Shown here: one piece after another, positions 1 to 10,477 of the stretch
Position numbering within the stretch: the stretch's first letter is position 1
How the letters are laid out: each line of letters begins with the position of its first letter
DNA from: Narthecium ossifragum
Lineage: Eukaryota; Streptophyta; Magnoliopsida; Dioscoreales; Nartheciaceae
Direction of reading: 5' to 3'
Assembly: GCA_963920575.1 (NCBI GenBank)
Contig: OY986967.1
Location: 9,480,061 to 9,544,060 of the forward strand
DNA length: 64,000 nucleotides
Translations under genes and position numbers: made by a program
Notes under the pieces: generated by a model
The model's database searches: none
Told to the model about the DNA's origin: nothing
Seen by the model: only the letters and a program-made list of their open reading frames with translations

Positions 1-610
1 CATCCTATTTCATATATATTCTCTTTTTCCAAAGAGAATACTGACATATATTGATGTATGTGAATGGAAAACATAGTTGCGAGAATAACAAATCATCTTT
101 CATAGGTATTCTCTTTTTCGAAAGAGAATACTGACAAATGTCATAAAGAGAATCTTGTCAACCTACTCAAGAAAATTATGTCATAAAGAGAAAAGGGAAA
201 AAATGCAAACAACAAGCATAGCAACATCCTATTTCATACCTATTCTCTTTTTCCGAAGAGAATACTGACATATATTGATGTATGTGAATGGAAAATAGAG
301 TTGTGAGAATACCAAATCATCATTCATAAGTATTCTCTTCTTCGAAAGAGAATACTGACAAATGTATGCATGAAAATATGTCATAAAGAGAAAAGTGGAA
401 AAATGCAAACAACAAGCATAGCACTACATCCTATTTCATACATATTCTCTTTTTCCAAAGAGAATGCTGCCAAATCTATGCGTGAAAAATATTTCATAAA
501 CAGAAATGAGTGAAGATAAGAAAATTATGAAAAAACTGGACATTATTCATGAACACCAAATCCTACTTCAAAGGTATTCTCTTTTTACAAAGACAATACC
601 GACATACACT
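1..610. repeat. Tandem ~200-225 bp repeat with embedded hairpin
   Basis: Units begin with CATCCTATTTCATA near 1, 225 and 427, giving periods of 224 and 202 bases, with a decayed fourth unit near 555. Each unit holds one or two copies of an inverted repeat in which ATTCTCTTT and AAAGAGAAT flank a 4-base loop (for example near 18, 109, 241, 332 and 444). No coding potential was seen. The array may continue to the left of the window. Confidence 0.75.
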
Positions 611-1249
611 CAGGATCAATGATCAAAGAGCATGAAGAGAAATATGCAAAAATTAAGCATAGCACTAAATCCATTTTGCTTGCATCGTCAAATGTACATT
701 AATGAAAAAGAGGGTTAAACATAAAACCTTATATTCTTGGAAATCCCCTGTTCTTCTTCTGGATGATTTTGAAGTCATATAATCCGATCAAAATAGAAGG
801 GTAGTCGCATATACCTCTTTCTTGGCCATTTTTTGAACGATTAGCGGGGATGAATACGACGGGAATCTCCGGCTTGATGGAAATTTGCTTCCGTGCCTAG
901 GTGGATGATACGATTCCCTTCTTTACAAGAGAGAGAAGATGGAATAAGAGAAATCCGTTTCAAAAACCACCAGGATTCTATGTTTGGTATGGCCTCCTCG
1001 CGGATTTTTCGCCTAGATTGTAATTTTGAATTTTAAGCGAGCAGTGTCTATCGCGCAAAAGCCGGCGTTTGATGTTATAGCAGCGGGAGTTATAGGGTCC
1101 GGGGTATAAGAGTATTTAGATCACTAAAATAGTGTAAAGAAGTTAAATCTAATGGTTGATGTTTTATTAATATGATAAGTTCATATTATGGTGCTCCCTA
1201 CTAAAACCCAAAGTTTAAAGCATGTAAACGTGTAAATGCCTAAAACGTA
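611..1249. other. Non-coding stretch, nothing recognised
   Basis: No long open frame, RNA gene or transposon end was recognised here. The segment around 960-1110 is more GC-rich than its flanks, but no product could be assigned. Confidence 0.4.
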
Positions 1250-2060
1250 AAATATTTTCACTTTCTCGTCCCCCTCTCATCAAAGAATACGGCATCCTCT
1301 AACCCTCCGATGGCCGCAACGGTCTCTCTTCTCTCCAGACATGTCGCTTTTCTCTTCGGTGACGGCAACAATGACCAACGATCTCTCTCCTATGGCAACA
1401 ATGACCGACGATCGATCTCTCTCCTACAGCAACTTCGCTTTCCTCTTCGGCTGACGACGACGACTTCACTTTTGTTTCCAGCATGGATGGCAACACATAC
1501 CAAAAGAGCAGCAATAGAACCATAACTTCGGCGACATTGACTCGCTTTCTTCTTCGACGGCGGTCTCTCTCCCGTTTGGCAACTTCACTTTCATCATCGG
1601 CGTGGATGGCAACGCATAAGAGCGGCTATGAAAGCATATTGCTAGAAAGCCAAAAATCGGCTGTCTTATGACATCATCCCTCAAGCTTGGCTCTAAAAAT
1701 TATATAACTAAATTAATACAATGATCGGCTATGAAACCATACAATTATAGACACAAAAGCATACAGATAATACCATGATTTGTCTAACATGGATTGAGAA
1801 TTATACCAGTAGCTCCTCTATTCAATGGATTTATTTATTAAAACTCAATTCTAAAGTTGATTTTTTTCAATGTTAAAGTTGATCTTTTTCATTAAATCTC
1901 AATTCACATTTGCATCCACACCAGAGACAAGCGAAGTCGCCGTTGCTGGCCGAAGAGAAAAGCGAAGTCGCTGGTGTTAGAGGCGTTAAAGGATGCCATA
2001 ATCCTTGAGGAGAGGGGGAAGAGAATAGGATTAGGAATGAAAAGACGGAAGTGAAAATAG
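1250..2060. mobile_element. Putative DNA element with long degenerate terminal inverted repeats
   Basis: The stretch around 1250-1400 (CCCCCTCTC, then GGCATCCT, then CGCTTTTCTCTTCGG) reappears inverted around 1930-2060 with moderate divergence. The arms are over 100 bp with about 500 bp between them. Long inverted arms of this kind are typical of Mutator-like non-autonomous elements. No target-site duplication could be fixed, and the short ORFs inside look like by-products of CT-rich sequence. Confidence 0.4.
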
Positions 2061-2182
2061 TTTAAATTCTACGGATAATTACCGATTAGTCTCATTGGGA
2101 AACTAATTTTACCGATTAGTCTGGATTAGAAGACCTTAACCCGTTTAGTCCCCCTAATTCATGTTTTATGACCAAAATGCCC

Positions 2183-2581
2183 TCAAAGCCGGCTCGTCGT
2201 CCCCAACATCTCGTCGCGAGATCGCGATCCCGTCGGAGGTTGCTGATCTCGTGGGTGATCCCGTCGGAGGTCGCTGATCTCGTTTGGGTTGGCCTGTACT
2301 CTTATAATACGTGTCTCGTTAGGGTTTGGATTTTGAGTCTCCTTGGGCTTGGCGGGCATGGGCTTCTCGAGGCGCCGGCTGCGGAGCTGGAGATAGGAGG
2401 TGGCAGCGCCGGCCCCGACCCCGGCGTCGACGGAGGTGGTGGTGGTGTTGGTTGGTTCCTTCTGCAGGCGCTGGAGGACCAGGGTTCTGGCGCGTGTCCG
2501 GACCCCGAGGCAGGACTAGTGGGACACCTCCATGAGCGCCACCTCGCCGGAGACCTTAGCCTTTCTCATATACTTCCCCAT
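2183..2581 (-). pseudogene. KRP/ICK cyclin-dependent kinase inhibitor, 5' exon with a premature stop
   Basis: Reading the minus strand from ATG at 2579-2581 gives MGKYMRKAKVSGEVALMEVS, then H, an in-frame TAG at 2516-2518 (codon 22), then [17 protein letters not shown], and further on a [12 protein letters not shown] motif. These are the N-terminal landmarks of plant Kip-related proteins, which bind and inhibit CDK-cyclin complexes in the nucleus. Apart from the TAG the frame stays open to TGA at 2183-2185 (132 codons). The C-terminal CDK/cyclin-binding block, normally encoded by later exons, was not found nearby. The purine-rich DNA just upstream (2600-2900) resembles a plant 5' UTR. The stop probably arose from TCG to TAG in a serine-rich stretch. 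It reads as a truncated, dead gene fragment, though a base-call error at the stop cannot be excluded. Confidence 0.8.
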
Positions 2582-2774
2582 CTCAAATCTCTTCAAACAC
2601 GCTACTCTATTATCCTCCTGCTCTCACAAGAAGCCGTACATAGCCCAAGGACGGTGCTTGAGAGATCAAAGGTGGGAGGTAGGAGGGTACCAAGATGGTG
2701 AAATGGAATTTGGAGGAGAACCCGGGTGGTGGAGTGAGAGGAAAAAGAGGCCCACAGGAACAAGAAACCCAAGG

Positions 2775-2915
2775 AAGAGCTAGAGAGAGAAGGGTTGGAG
2801 GGGGAGGAGGAGGTGATTGAGAGAGAGAGACCCACACGAGGGGGAGAAGAGAGATAATATAAGGTGTGTGTGATGTAAGAGAGAGAGAGAGAGAGAGACA
2901 AGTATTTAATAGAGG
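2775..2915. repeat. GA-rich tract with (GA)n microsatellite
   Basis: Purine-rich sequence ending in a run of about eleven GA units near 2879-2899. It lies upstream of the KRP-like exon on that gene's strand, where plant 5' UTRs often carry CT repeats. Confidence 0.7.
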
Positions 2916-3002
2916 TTTAAGAGTGAGGAGGATATTTAATATTTTGGGAAGATATATTGGAAAATAAAACTACGGAGAGGAGAGAGAGGGAGGGAAGAAT
3001 AT

Positions 3003-4090
3003 GATTATGGAAAGTAACTAACAGCATTGTGGAAAGTAACTACCAACATTGTGAAAAGTAACTATCAAAATTATGAAAAGTAACTACCACCGAAATTGTG
3101 GAAAACAACTACTAAAATTATGAAAAGTAACTACCAAAATTATGTAAAGTAACTCCCAGCATTGTGCACAGTAACTCCCAGCATTGTGGAAAGTAACTAC
3201 CAAAATTGTGGAAAGTAACTCCCAGCATTGTGGAAAGTAACTACCAAAATTATGGAAAGTACCTACCACCAAAATTATGGAATATAACTACCAAAATTAT
3301 GGAAAGTAACTACCAGCAAAATTGTGGAAAGTAACTCCCAGCATTGTGAAAAGTAACTACCAAAATTATGGAAAGTACCTACCACCAAAATTATGGAATG
3401 TAACTACCAAAATTATGGAAAGTAACTACCAAAATTATGGAAAGTAACTACGAGCATTGTGGAAAGTAACTACCAAAATTATGGAAAGTAAATACCACCA
3501 AAATTGTGGAAAGTAACTACCAGCAAAATTGTAGAAAGTAACTACCAAAATTATGGAAAGTAACTACCACCAAAATTATGGAAAGTAACTACCAAAATTA
3601 TAGAAAGTAACTACCATCAAAATTGTGGAAAGTAACTACCAAAATTATAGAAAGTAACTACCAAAATTATGGAAAGTAACTACCACGAAAATTATGAAAA
3701 GTAACTACCAGCATTGTGGAAAGTAACTACAAGCAATGTGGAAAGTAACTACCAAAATTATGGAAAGTAACTACCAAAATTATGGAAAGTAACTACCAGC
3801 ATTGTGGAAAGTAACTACCAGCATTGTGGAAAGTAACTACCACCAAAATTATGGAAAGTAACTACCACCAGCATCATTGTGGAAAGTAACCACCACCAAC
3901 ATCATTATGGAAAGTAACTACCACCAACATTATGGAAAGTGACTACCAAAATTGTGAAAAGTAACTACAACCAAAATTGTGGAAAATGACTACCACCAGC
4001 ATCATTGTGGAAAGTAACTACCACTAGAATTGTGGAAAGTAACTACGAAAATTGGTACTTACTTCCCAGTTGATAGTTACTTTCCGTTGG
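3003..4090. repeat. Minisatellite of ~21-27 bp units
   Basis: About forty imperfect copies of a unit built on GGAAAGTAACTACCA followed by AAATTAT, GCATTGT or CACCAAAATT. Units differ by 3-base insertions. The array ends with inverted copies of the motif (AGTTACTTTCC near 4075-4102). The only ORFs are repeat translations. Confidence 0.9.
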
Positions 4091-4348
4091 TAGTTACTTT
4101 CCATTGCACTAATTAATATAATAAGAATCGTGCAAATTCTTGCATGCATTGTAGGGCCGTGACCGATCTGTGGTGAGGTCAAGGGCCAGTGCAAGGGGGT
4201 GTGAATGTGTGATACCTATGTTATTATTTTAAATAAAATTTAATATGTTAATTATTTGCTTAAACTGAGACGGTGCTAATTTGGTTTGCAAAAAATAAGT
4301 CAAAGGCTAAACTTTGAACGCTGAAAACAGGACTTATTGTTTTGTAGG

Positions 4349-4713
4349 ATGGGTAGCGCTGGAACCATGGGGAGCACTTATGGGGAGTTCACTTATGAGA
4401 ACTTGGAGAGGGAACCATATTGGCCTTCTGAGAAGCTCCGGATCTCCATCACCGGAGCTGGAGGTTTCATTGGCTCCCACATTGCTAGGCGCTTGAAGAG
4501 CGAGGGCCACTACATTATTGCATCTGACTGGAAGAAAAATGAGCACATAACTGAGGACATGTTCTGCAATGAGTTCCACCTTGTTGATCTGAGAGTCATG
4601 GACAATTGCCTCAAGGTTACTAGCGGTGTAGATCATGTCTTTAATCTTGCAGCTGATATGGGAGGGATGGGTTTCATCCAGTCCAATCACTCTGTTATCA
4701 TGTACAACAACAC
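4349..4713 (+). pseudogene. GME: GDP-mannose 3',5'-epimerase, first coding exon (copy 1)
   Basis: The exon encodes MGSAGTMGSTYGEFTYENLE, then the Rossmann signature ITGAGGFIGSHIARRLKSEG and HVFNLAADMGGMGFIQSNHS, all diagnostic of plant GME. This cytosolic extended short-chain dehydrogenase converts GDP-D-mannose to GDP-L-galactose for ascorbate and cell-wall synthesis. A 3' splice site (TTTTGTAG) lies just before ATG. The exon should end at AACAC before the GTACCT donor at 4714, so the frame running on to TAA at 4760-4762 is intron sequence. Only about 121 of roughly 375 residues are present and the catalytic Tyr-x-x-x-Lys region is missing. Retained intron ends show it was copied as DNA, not as mRNA. 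Copy 2 differs by I to M at codon 67. Confidence 0.88.
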
Positions 4714-4942
4714 GTACCTTCTTCCGGCAGAGTTGGCTAATAAGTATGGATACCGATGGTAAAGGTATGCATACATATAAATATAATAAGGGCATTTTAG
4801 TCCAATAAATGTTTAGAGACTTAATGATAAATTAATATCTTATAAAAGACTTATTGGTAATTCTCCCTAAATTCTAGGCATTTACACGTGTACATGCCTC
4901 AAAATTTCAGTTGCTAAAGTATGACTGCCATGTCAATTGTGC

Positions 4943-4974
4943 ACAATGCACACGTGGGTCCACGTGTGCATTGT
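4943..4974. other. 32-base perfect palindrome with two CACGTG cores
   Basis: Arms ACAATGCACACGTGG and CCACGTGTGCATTGT are separated by GT. Each arm contains a G-box core. The same palindrome is at 8370-8401 in the second copy of the block. Confidence 0.8.
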
Positions 4975-5207
4975 ATCATTTCTCATCGAGGAGTGATATC
5001 TAACCAACCCCACGTGGAGTTGGCTAAAATCCAACCCGATATGGTAGCATAGATTTCTCATCGATGAGAGCGAACCCAATGTGGATTGGAGTTGGCTAAA
5101 ATCTAATCCCATATAGTAGCATAGATTTGCACTACATGTGTAGAATTTCAATATACTTTTGTTGTGATTGGTGACATGGGTAGTCATGCATATATAGATA
5201 TACATAA

Positions 5208-5282
<75 letters not shown>

Positions 5283-5297
5283 TATTTATATATATAC
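5208..5297. repeat. (TA)n and (TTTA)n microsatellite
   Basis: Pure TA repeats run into TTTA repeats. The corresponding place after copy 2 of the block lies in or just beyond the assembly gap, and a repeat of this type could explain the gap. Confidence 0.9.
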
Positions 5298-6170
5298 TAG
5301 GGAATGCCCGTGCCTACGTCACGGATATATAGAGTTTTTTCAAAAAATTTCGGTAGAACCTCACCTGTACCGAGGCAAACCTTATAAGTGCAACATTATC
5401 CCTCAAATACAACATTATCCCTCACAAACTTTGTCCCCGGGGCAAACCTTGTCCCCACAAACTTTACAAACCATAGTATCCTCAAATACAACATTATCCC
5501 TCACAAACCACAACTTCAAAGAAAAAACAAAAATACAGATATTCTAATTTCACAATAATCCAACTCCAGGGCTAGCAAAATCTAACCGTTGGTTTTTTCT
5601 CTTTTTAACTCTAGCTCCAAGCATTGCCACAACACCACCACCACTTCACTGATGCGTGGCCCTGGATCAGAAAATCCAACAGTTAGATGATTACCATCAT
5701 CAATCCAAAATCTTAACAGAATAAGCTTTGATAACATGTAAAAATCTAGTTCTCTAGGGATAACTTATTCCTAAGACAGCCAATATGCCGAAGTTACCTA
5801 AGAAACATCTATGTAAAAGAGATACCCGCAAGTATAAAGAAAAGTCAAGTTCCACTATAGTAGTTGATACCAATATGTCCAACTTTGGTTCATTTTGTTT
5901 CAAGTCACAACTTGCTGAAGTTACCTAAGTGATTCATGGTACTATAAAAACATGTATGTAAAAGAGATTAAGAAAGCTCTAACATCCACCTCGCACGTAA
6001 CCACCATGGCTTCTCTAACATTCTACCGATAATGCGTCTGAGAGTGTATGTCTCTATCTTGATGGAGAATCGCGCCCGTGGCATCCAAAATACAACCTGC
6101 AACAGAATCATGAGAGCATAAACGATTAAAAAATATTGGCAATATAAATAGAATATGTACAGTACATACA
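5298..6170. other. Non-coding stretch with small direct repeats
   Basis: No gene recognised. A phrase around CAAATACAACATTATCC is repeated near 5404 and 5475. GAAGTTACCTAAG followed by an ATGTAAAAGAGAT phrase occurs near 5789 and again near 5917. The start (GGGAATGCCCGTGC near 5300) resembles dispersed repeat ends seen in many plant genomes. Confidence 0.4.
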
Positions 6171-6299
6171 TTGTTCGAGGTCCAACTAATCAGGGTCATT
6201 CTACTATTCCTCCACCGGTCCACCCGCCTTCTCCTCCTTCCTCCTGAGCTACCTCGCAAGGGCCGCAACCCACTCCTTCCCTCCTTCTCCGGTGAAGCT

Positions 6300-6560
6300 G
6301 CGGCCACCCACGGCAACCCCCCTCCCCCTCTCCACTCCACCGACGCGCGGCCACCCCCGACGTCTCTCCACTCCACCGACCCCCTCCCCCTCTCCACTCC
6401 ACCAACGTGCGGCCACCCCCGACGTCTCTCCACTCCAGCGACCCCCTCCCCCTCTCAACTCCACCAATACGTGCCCACCCTCGACGTGCGCCACCCCCGA
6501 CGTCTCTCCACTCCACCGACGCGCGGCCACCCCCGACGTCCCCTGCACCACCCAACTCCC
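6300..6560. repeat. GC-rich minisatellite
   Basis: About six imperfect copies of a pyrimidine-rich unit containing CTCCACTCCACCGAC and GGCCACCCCCGACGTCTCT. All six frames give long low-complexity ORFs here, which I regard as artefacts. Confidence 0.8.
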
Positions 6561-6639
6561 GATCTGACACCCTCTATCCACCGCGACCCTCCACTGATTC
6601 CCCACAAACGGCTAGATTAAGAGAAACCCATTAAACAAC

Positions 6640-7245
6640 TCTCGTAGGTAGAACACATACCGGAAATGCAATCCTCGACTGATTCCCCACAAACCGGCCA
6701 CCAACAGAGCTTCAAACCACACCAGAGATCTTCCTCACGCCGCCACGGTTCCAACGAGCCTTCAAACGCTCAAAACGGTGGCCGGAGGAGGGAGAACGGT
6801 GGAGAAGAAGGTTCAGCCGGAAACAGGGGAAGCAGAGCTCGTGGGAAGGAGAAAGAAGAACGAAGGAGAAGAGAAGGAGAAGAGGAAGAAGAAGAAGGAA
6901 AAGGGAAGGGGAAAGTCGGGGAAGGAGGGGAAAAGGGGGAGCAGAGGAGAGAGTCTTCTCTCCCCTGACAGTGGAGGGCGACGGCCACGACGGCCGTCCT
7001 CTCAAGGAAGAAAGACGCTGACATGCTACAGTATCCGGATCGATCCAAGACCTAGCTGGATCGATCCAACACTAGCTTGGATCGATCCACAGGTCAAAAA
7101 CCCCCTAAACGGATTTAGTCAAATACAATCATCAATCAGAGGCTGTGTGCGCACATGGGTGAGAAACTAACCGACAAGACGCAATTTATCAAATTGCCCT
7201 TGTGGTCAACAACGAGCTACAGGAATAGAGGGACATGTACTCACA
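6640..7245 (-). mobile_element. Truncated gypsy-type LTR, minus strand
   Basis: Reading leftward from 7245, the sequence (TGTGAG, GTCCCTCTA, TCCTGTAGCTCGT) follows the start of the solo LTR at 20243. Around 6700-6790 it matches 29590-29690 (GTTTGAAGGCTCGTTGGAAC, GAGGAAGATC). It abuts the MuDR transposase frame at 7246, so the element inserted into that gene. The LTR's other end is missing and the left boundary is approximate. Three GGATCGATCC-type motifs lie at 7035-7090. Confidence 0.7.
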
Positions 7246-7660
7246 GTCTGGATATGACTTTAAGTTCGTGAGGAGTCAATCCACTCGAGTCACAATAGTG
7301 TGCTTGAGGATGGAGGAGACTGGTTGTACTTGGATGGTTCATGCTACTAGTGAACCCATCAATGCGTGGTTTTATGTGAGAAAGTTCATTAATGTTCATG
7401 GTTTTGGTTCAGCTTCTCGCAGGGTGAAGTATAGGCGGATGAACTCTAATTTTGTTGCTAGTTTGATCAAAGATAAGGTGCGTGGTCAGGTGACGGTACG
7501 CGCTATTGAAGTTGTGCGTCAGTTTCACTCTGATTACGGTCTATCGATATCCTATAGTCATGCATGGCACGGTGTTGAGAAGGCGAAGTAGGGTGTTTTC
7601 GGTGATCCAAATCAATCATTTGGAGAATTATCTTGGTATGTTAAGGCAGTCTCCTTAACA
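7235..7660 (+). pseudogene. MuDR-type Mutator transposase, N-terminal fragment
   Basis: The frame reads FKFVRSQSTRVTIVCLRMEE, GCTWMVHATSEP, WFYVRKFINVHGFG and SYSHAWHGVEKAK. This is the N-terminal zinc-binding/DNA-binding region and the A-W-G-x-x-K-A landmark of plant MuDR transposases. A TAG stop lies at 7589-7591, after which the same frame continues (GVFGDPNQSFGELSWYVKA) to 7660, where copy 2 of the GME block begins. The 5' side is cut by the LTR fragment, the first few codons from 7235 being LTR-derived. The DDE catalytic domain and zinc knuckle are absent. It is a non-functional remnant interrupted on both sides. Confidence 0.85.
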
Positions 7661-8546
7661 TAAAATTTAATATGTTAATTATTTGCTTAAACTGAGACGG
7701 TGCTAATTTGGTTTGCAAAAAATAAGTCAAAGGCTAAACTTTGAACGCTGAAAACAGGACTTATTGTTTTGTAGGATGGGTAGCGCTGGAACCATGGGGA
7801 GCACTTATGGGGAGTTCACTTATGAGAACTTGGAGAGGGAACCATATTGGCCTTCTGAGAAGCTCCGGATCTCCATCACCGGAGCTGGAGGTTTCATTGG
7901 CTCCCACATTGCTAGGCGCTTGAAGAGCGAGGGCCACTACATTATTGCATCTGACTGGAAGAAAAATGAGCACATGACTGAGGACATGTTCTGCAATGAG
8001 TTCCACCTTGTTGATCTGAGAGTCATGGACAATTGCCTCAAGGTTACTAGCGGTGTGGATCATGTCTTTAATCTTGCAGCTGATATGGGAGGGATGGGTT
8101 TCATCCAGTCCAATCACTCTGTTATCATGTACAACAACACGTACCTTCTTCCGGCAGAGTTGGCTAATAAGTATGGATACCGATGGTAAGGGTATGCATA
8201 CATATAAATATAATAAGGGCATTATAGTCCAATAAATGTTTAGAGACTTAATGATAAATTAATATCTTATAAAAGACTTATTGGTAATTCTCCCTAAATT
8301 CTAGGCATTTACACGTGTACATGCCTCAAAATTTCAGTTGCTAAAGTATGACTGCCATGTCAATTGTGCACAATGCACACGTGGGTCCACGTGTGCATTG
8401 TATCATTTCTCATCGAGGAGTGATATCTAACCAACCCCACGTGGAGTTGGCTAAAATCCAACCCGATATGGTAGCATAGATTTCTCATCGATGAGAGCGA
8501 ACCCAATGTGGATTGGAGTTGGCTAAAATCTAATCCCATATAGTAG
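7661..8546. repeat. 886-bp duplicated block, copy 2
   Basis: Counterpart of 4234-5119. Its left edge falls inside the MuDR transposase frame. Its right edge is hidden by the N gap. Near identity means either a very recent duplication or two haplotypes assembled in series. Confidence 0.9.
7776..8140 (+). pseudogene. GME: GDP-mannose 3',5'-epimerase, first coding exon (copy 2)
   Basis: Same exon and intron boundaries as copy 1, with the NAD-binding GAGGFIGSHIARRL motif and a GTACCT donor after 8140. Codon 67 is ATG here (ATA in copy 1), which is the residue expected of functional plant GME, so copy 2 is closer to the ancestral state. Only the N-terminal third of the enzyme is present. The downstream part of the frame to TAA at 8187-8189 is intron. 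Confidence 0.87.
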
Positions 8547-8746
8547 NNNNNNNNNNNNNNNNNNNNNNNNNNNNNNNNNNNNNNNNNNNNNNNNNNNNNN
8601 NNNNNNNNNNNNNNNNNNNNNNNNNNNNNNNNNNNNNNNNNNNNNNNNNNNNNNNNNNNNNNNNNNNNNNNNNNNNNNNNNNNNNNNNNNNNNNNNNNNN
8701 NNNNNNNNNNNNNNNNNNNNNNNNNNNNNNNNNNNNNNNNNNNNNN
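8547..8746. other. Assembly gap (200 N)
   Basis: Exactly 200 undetermined bases, probably a placeholder length. ORFs spanning it are meaningless. Confidence 0.99.
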
Positions 8747-10477
8747 GGGGACTCGGCTTCCATGGCAGCGGAATCACTGCTACAAGCAGAGTTGTAGCTG
8801 GTCTTCATGAGAGGTACCCAAATTAATGATGTCACCATTGAGTATCTTTCTCTTGAGTTGCACAATCTATAATTTTGAGGACATTGCGTGAAGGCGATAG
8901 AGTGCCTGCACAATTGCATGTTTTACATGCGATGAATATAAAAGTCGTCGAATTCAATCAGTACTAGGCAGGCATGAAGGCCCACATTCCCTGTGTGCTA
9001 TGATCTAACAGCTACCTGTGCCTAATAATGCTGTGGAAATTATAGTTGCAAGCTATTCATGATCGACTTGCATTTGGTGCTTAATTAATTGGTTTGGTCA
9101 AGCTTCATGGAAATTTTTTTGATGATCAGTAATGTAGTGCCCTTTTTTTTTACATAAATTGTTACTAAGATATCTGAAATAAATTTAAATTTCCAGGCTG
9201 ATAGGGCTAATGAGATACCATATATATGTAACACAAATGAAAGCAGAGTACCAAAGTTGATTCATGGTTTCTACACACATGTTAATGTAGTTTAGATGAA
9301 CAATGATTGGAGGCCTTATGCAATAAAAAGAAATGACAAGACTTCTTCGTATAATTCAATAAGTTCTTCAATTGCCACATGGGCTTGTATAATTCAATAA
9401 CTTCTTCGTATACATATTACAAAATTTTTAACCAGTGTACTAGTATGCCTCAAGTTTTTTCTTCAGATGTTTATGTAGCTGCTTGATTGTTGCTTTCTGA
9501 TCTTCTGCCTAATTTTTACTTCTAATCTCTGAGCTGATTTACGGTAAACATGGTTTATTACTGCATATTTCTCATGTTGCTCAAGTATGGGTTGGTCCTC
9601 ATGCAGTGTTTTTTCATTGTTGGTGCTTATTTCCTGATATGACCTAACAGCTGTAGTTTTGAGTTTGATAGGTCTCTATGCCTGCTGGTTTGCAATTGAT
9701 TAGCAAATTCTTAGCATTAATGTGGCTTTGGCTGAAATATTATAAATTTTGCAGAAATTTAAACTGCTGGCTTAATGTTTTTTGTCAGTTGCTATTAACG
9801 TTCTTTTATTTTCACTGCTTCTCATCAGAGGATCAAGCCACTGCCAAGGTTTCACTTCTTCTCATCAGAGAATCAAGAGTCCAGCAGCAGTAGCTCATAG
9901 TTTGAGAACTGTTGGGGAGTTTTGTAACTTTTTTCTTTTAGATTGTTTGTACAGGTTTAGAAACTTTGTGTAATGCTTGCTGTGTATATGAATCACCAAG
10001 TTGAAATCTAACAATGTCTATAGGTTTGCTGTGTATATGAATCACCAAGCTGCATCAAGTTTTGTAATGATGTGTAATGTTGTTCCAGATGTATATGAAT
10101 CAACTATTGATTTCAGTTGTGTAATGATGTTCCATGTATATAAATCTAACAAGTTGAATTATTGATTTCAGCTGCCTATGAATCAGTTAGCATTTCATAT
10201 TTGGAAGAACTCCATGTTGAATCACAGCTTGAAAAGGAATACAATCTCAGATGTTTGACAAAAAAATGCTACACATGAACGAGTATAAGTTAGCCTCTAC
10301 ATGTAACAAAGCATCTAATGTCAATGCCTGTTTGGTACAGATCATCACCAAGAACAGTGCTCTTAAGAAAACTGATTACATAGTTGTTGCTAACATCATT
10401 AAACGCCACCATTAATGATCTCGCCAACCATTACAATTTCAAACAAATCAATACTTGATAGAATTACAGTTTTCTTT
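8747..10477. other. AT-rich non-coding stretch with short direct repeats
   Basis: No protein family was recognised. The phrase TTCACTTCTTCTCATCAGAG (or close to it) occurs twice near 9815-9870. A phrase built on TGCTGTGTATATGAATCACC is repeated three or more times at 9975-10110. The 9660-10200 segment could be the 3' end of a transcribed but non-coding unit. Confidence 0.35.

Larger units (their letters stand above)
4234..5119. repeat. 886-bp duplicated block, copy 1
   Basis: It matches 7661-8546 base for base at a constant offset of 3427 with no indel. I saw four substitutions (4549, 4630, 4763, 4797). The block contains the end of an intron, a GME coding exon, the start of the next intron and unrelated flanking sequence. 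The other copy stops at the assembly gap, so the true repeat may be longer. Confidence 0.9.

Noticed and set aside
2168..2783. Plus-strand ORFs of 69-177 aa
   Set aside because: They are antisense or out-of-frame shadows of the KRP exon and GC-rich repeats; only the minus-strand reading matches a known family.
4714..4762. Last 16 codons of the GME frame as a C-terminal extension
   Set aside because: The preceding AACAC-GTACCT is the expected splice donor, so these codons are intron sequence.
5751..5800. Possible tRNA-like sequence (GGTTC-like and stem-like pieces)
   Set aside because: No cloverleaf with proper stem lengths could be built.
6023..7170. Many long ORFs on both strands
   Set aside because: Pyrimidine/purine-rich tandem repeats keep all frames open; the right half is also LTR sequence.
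8523..8919. ORFs crossing the N gap
   Set aside because: Their length comes from undetermined bases.
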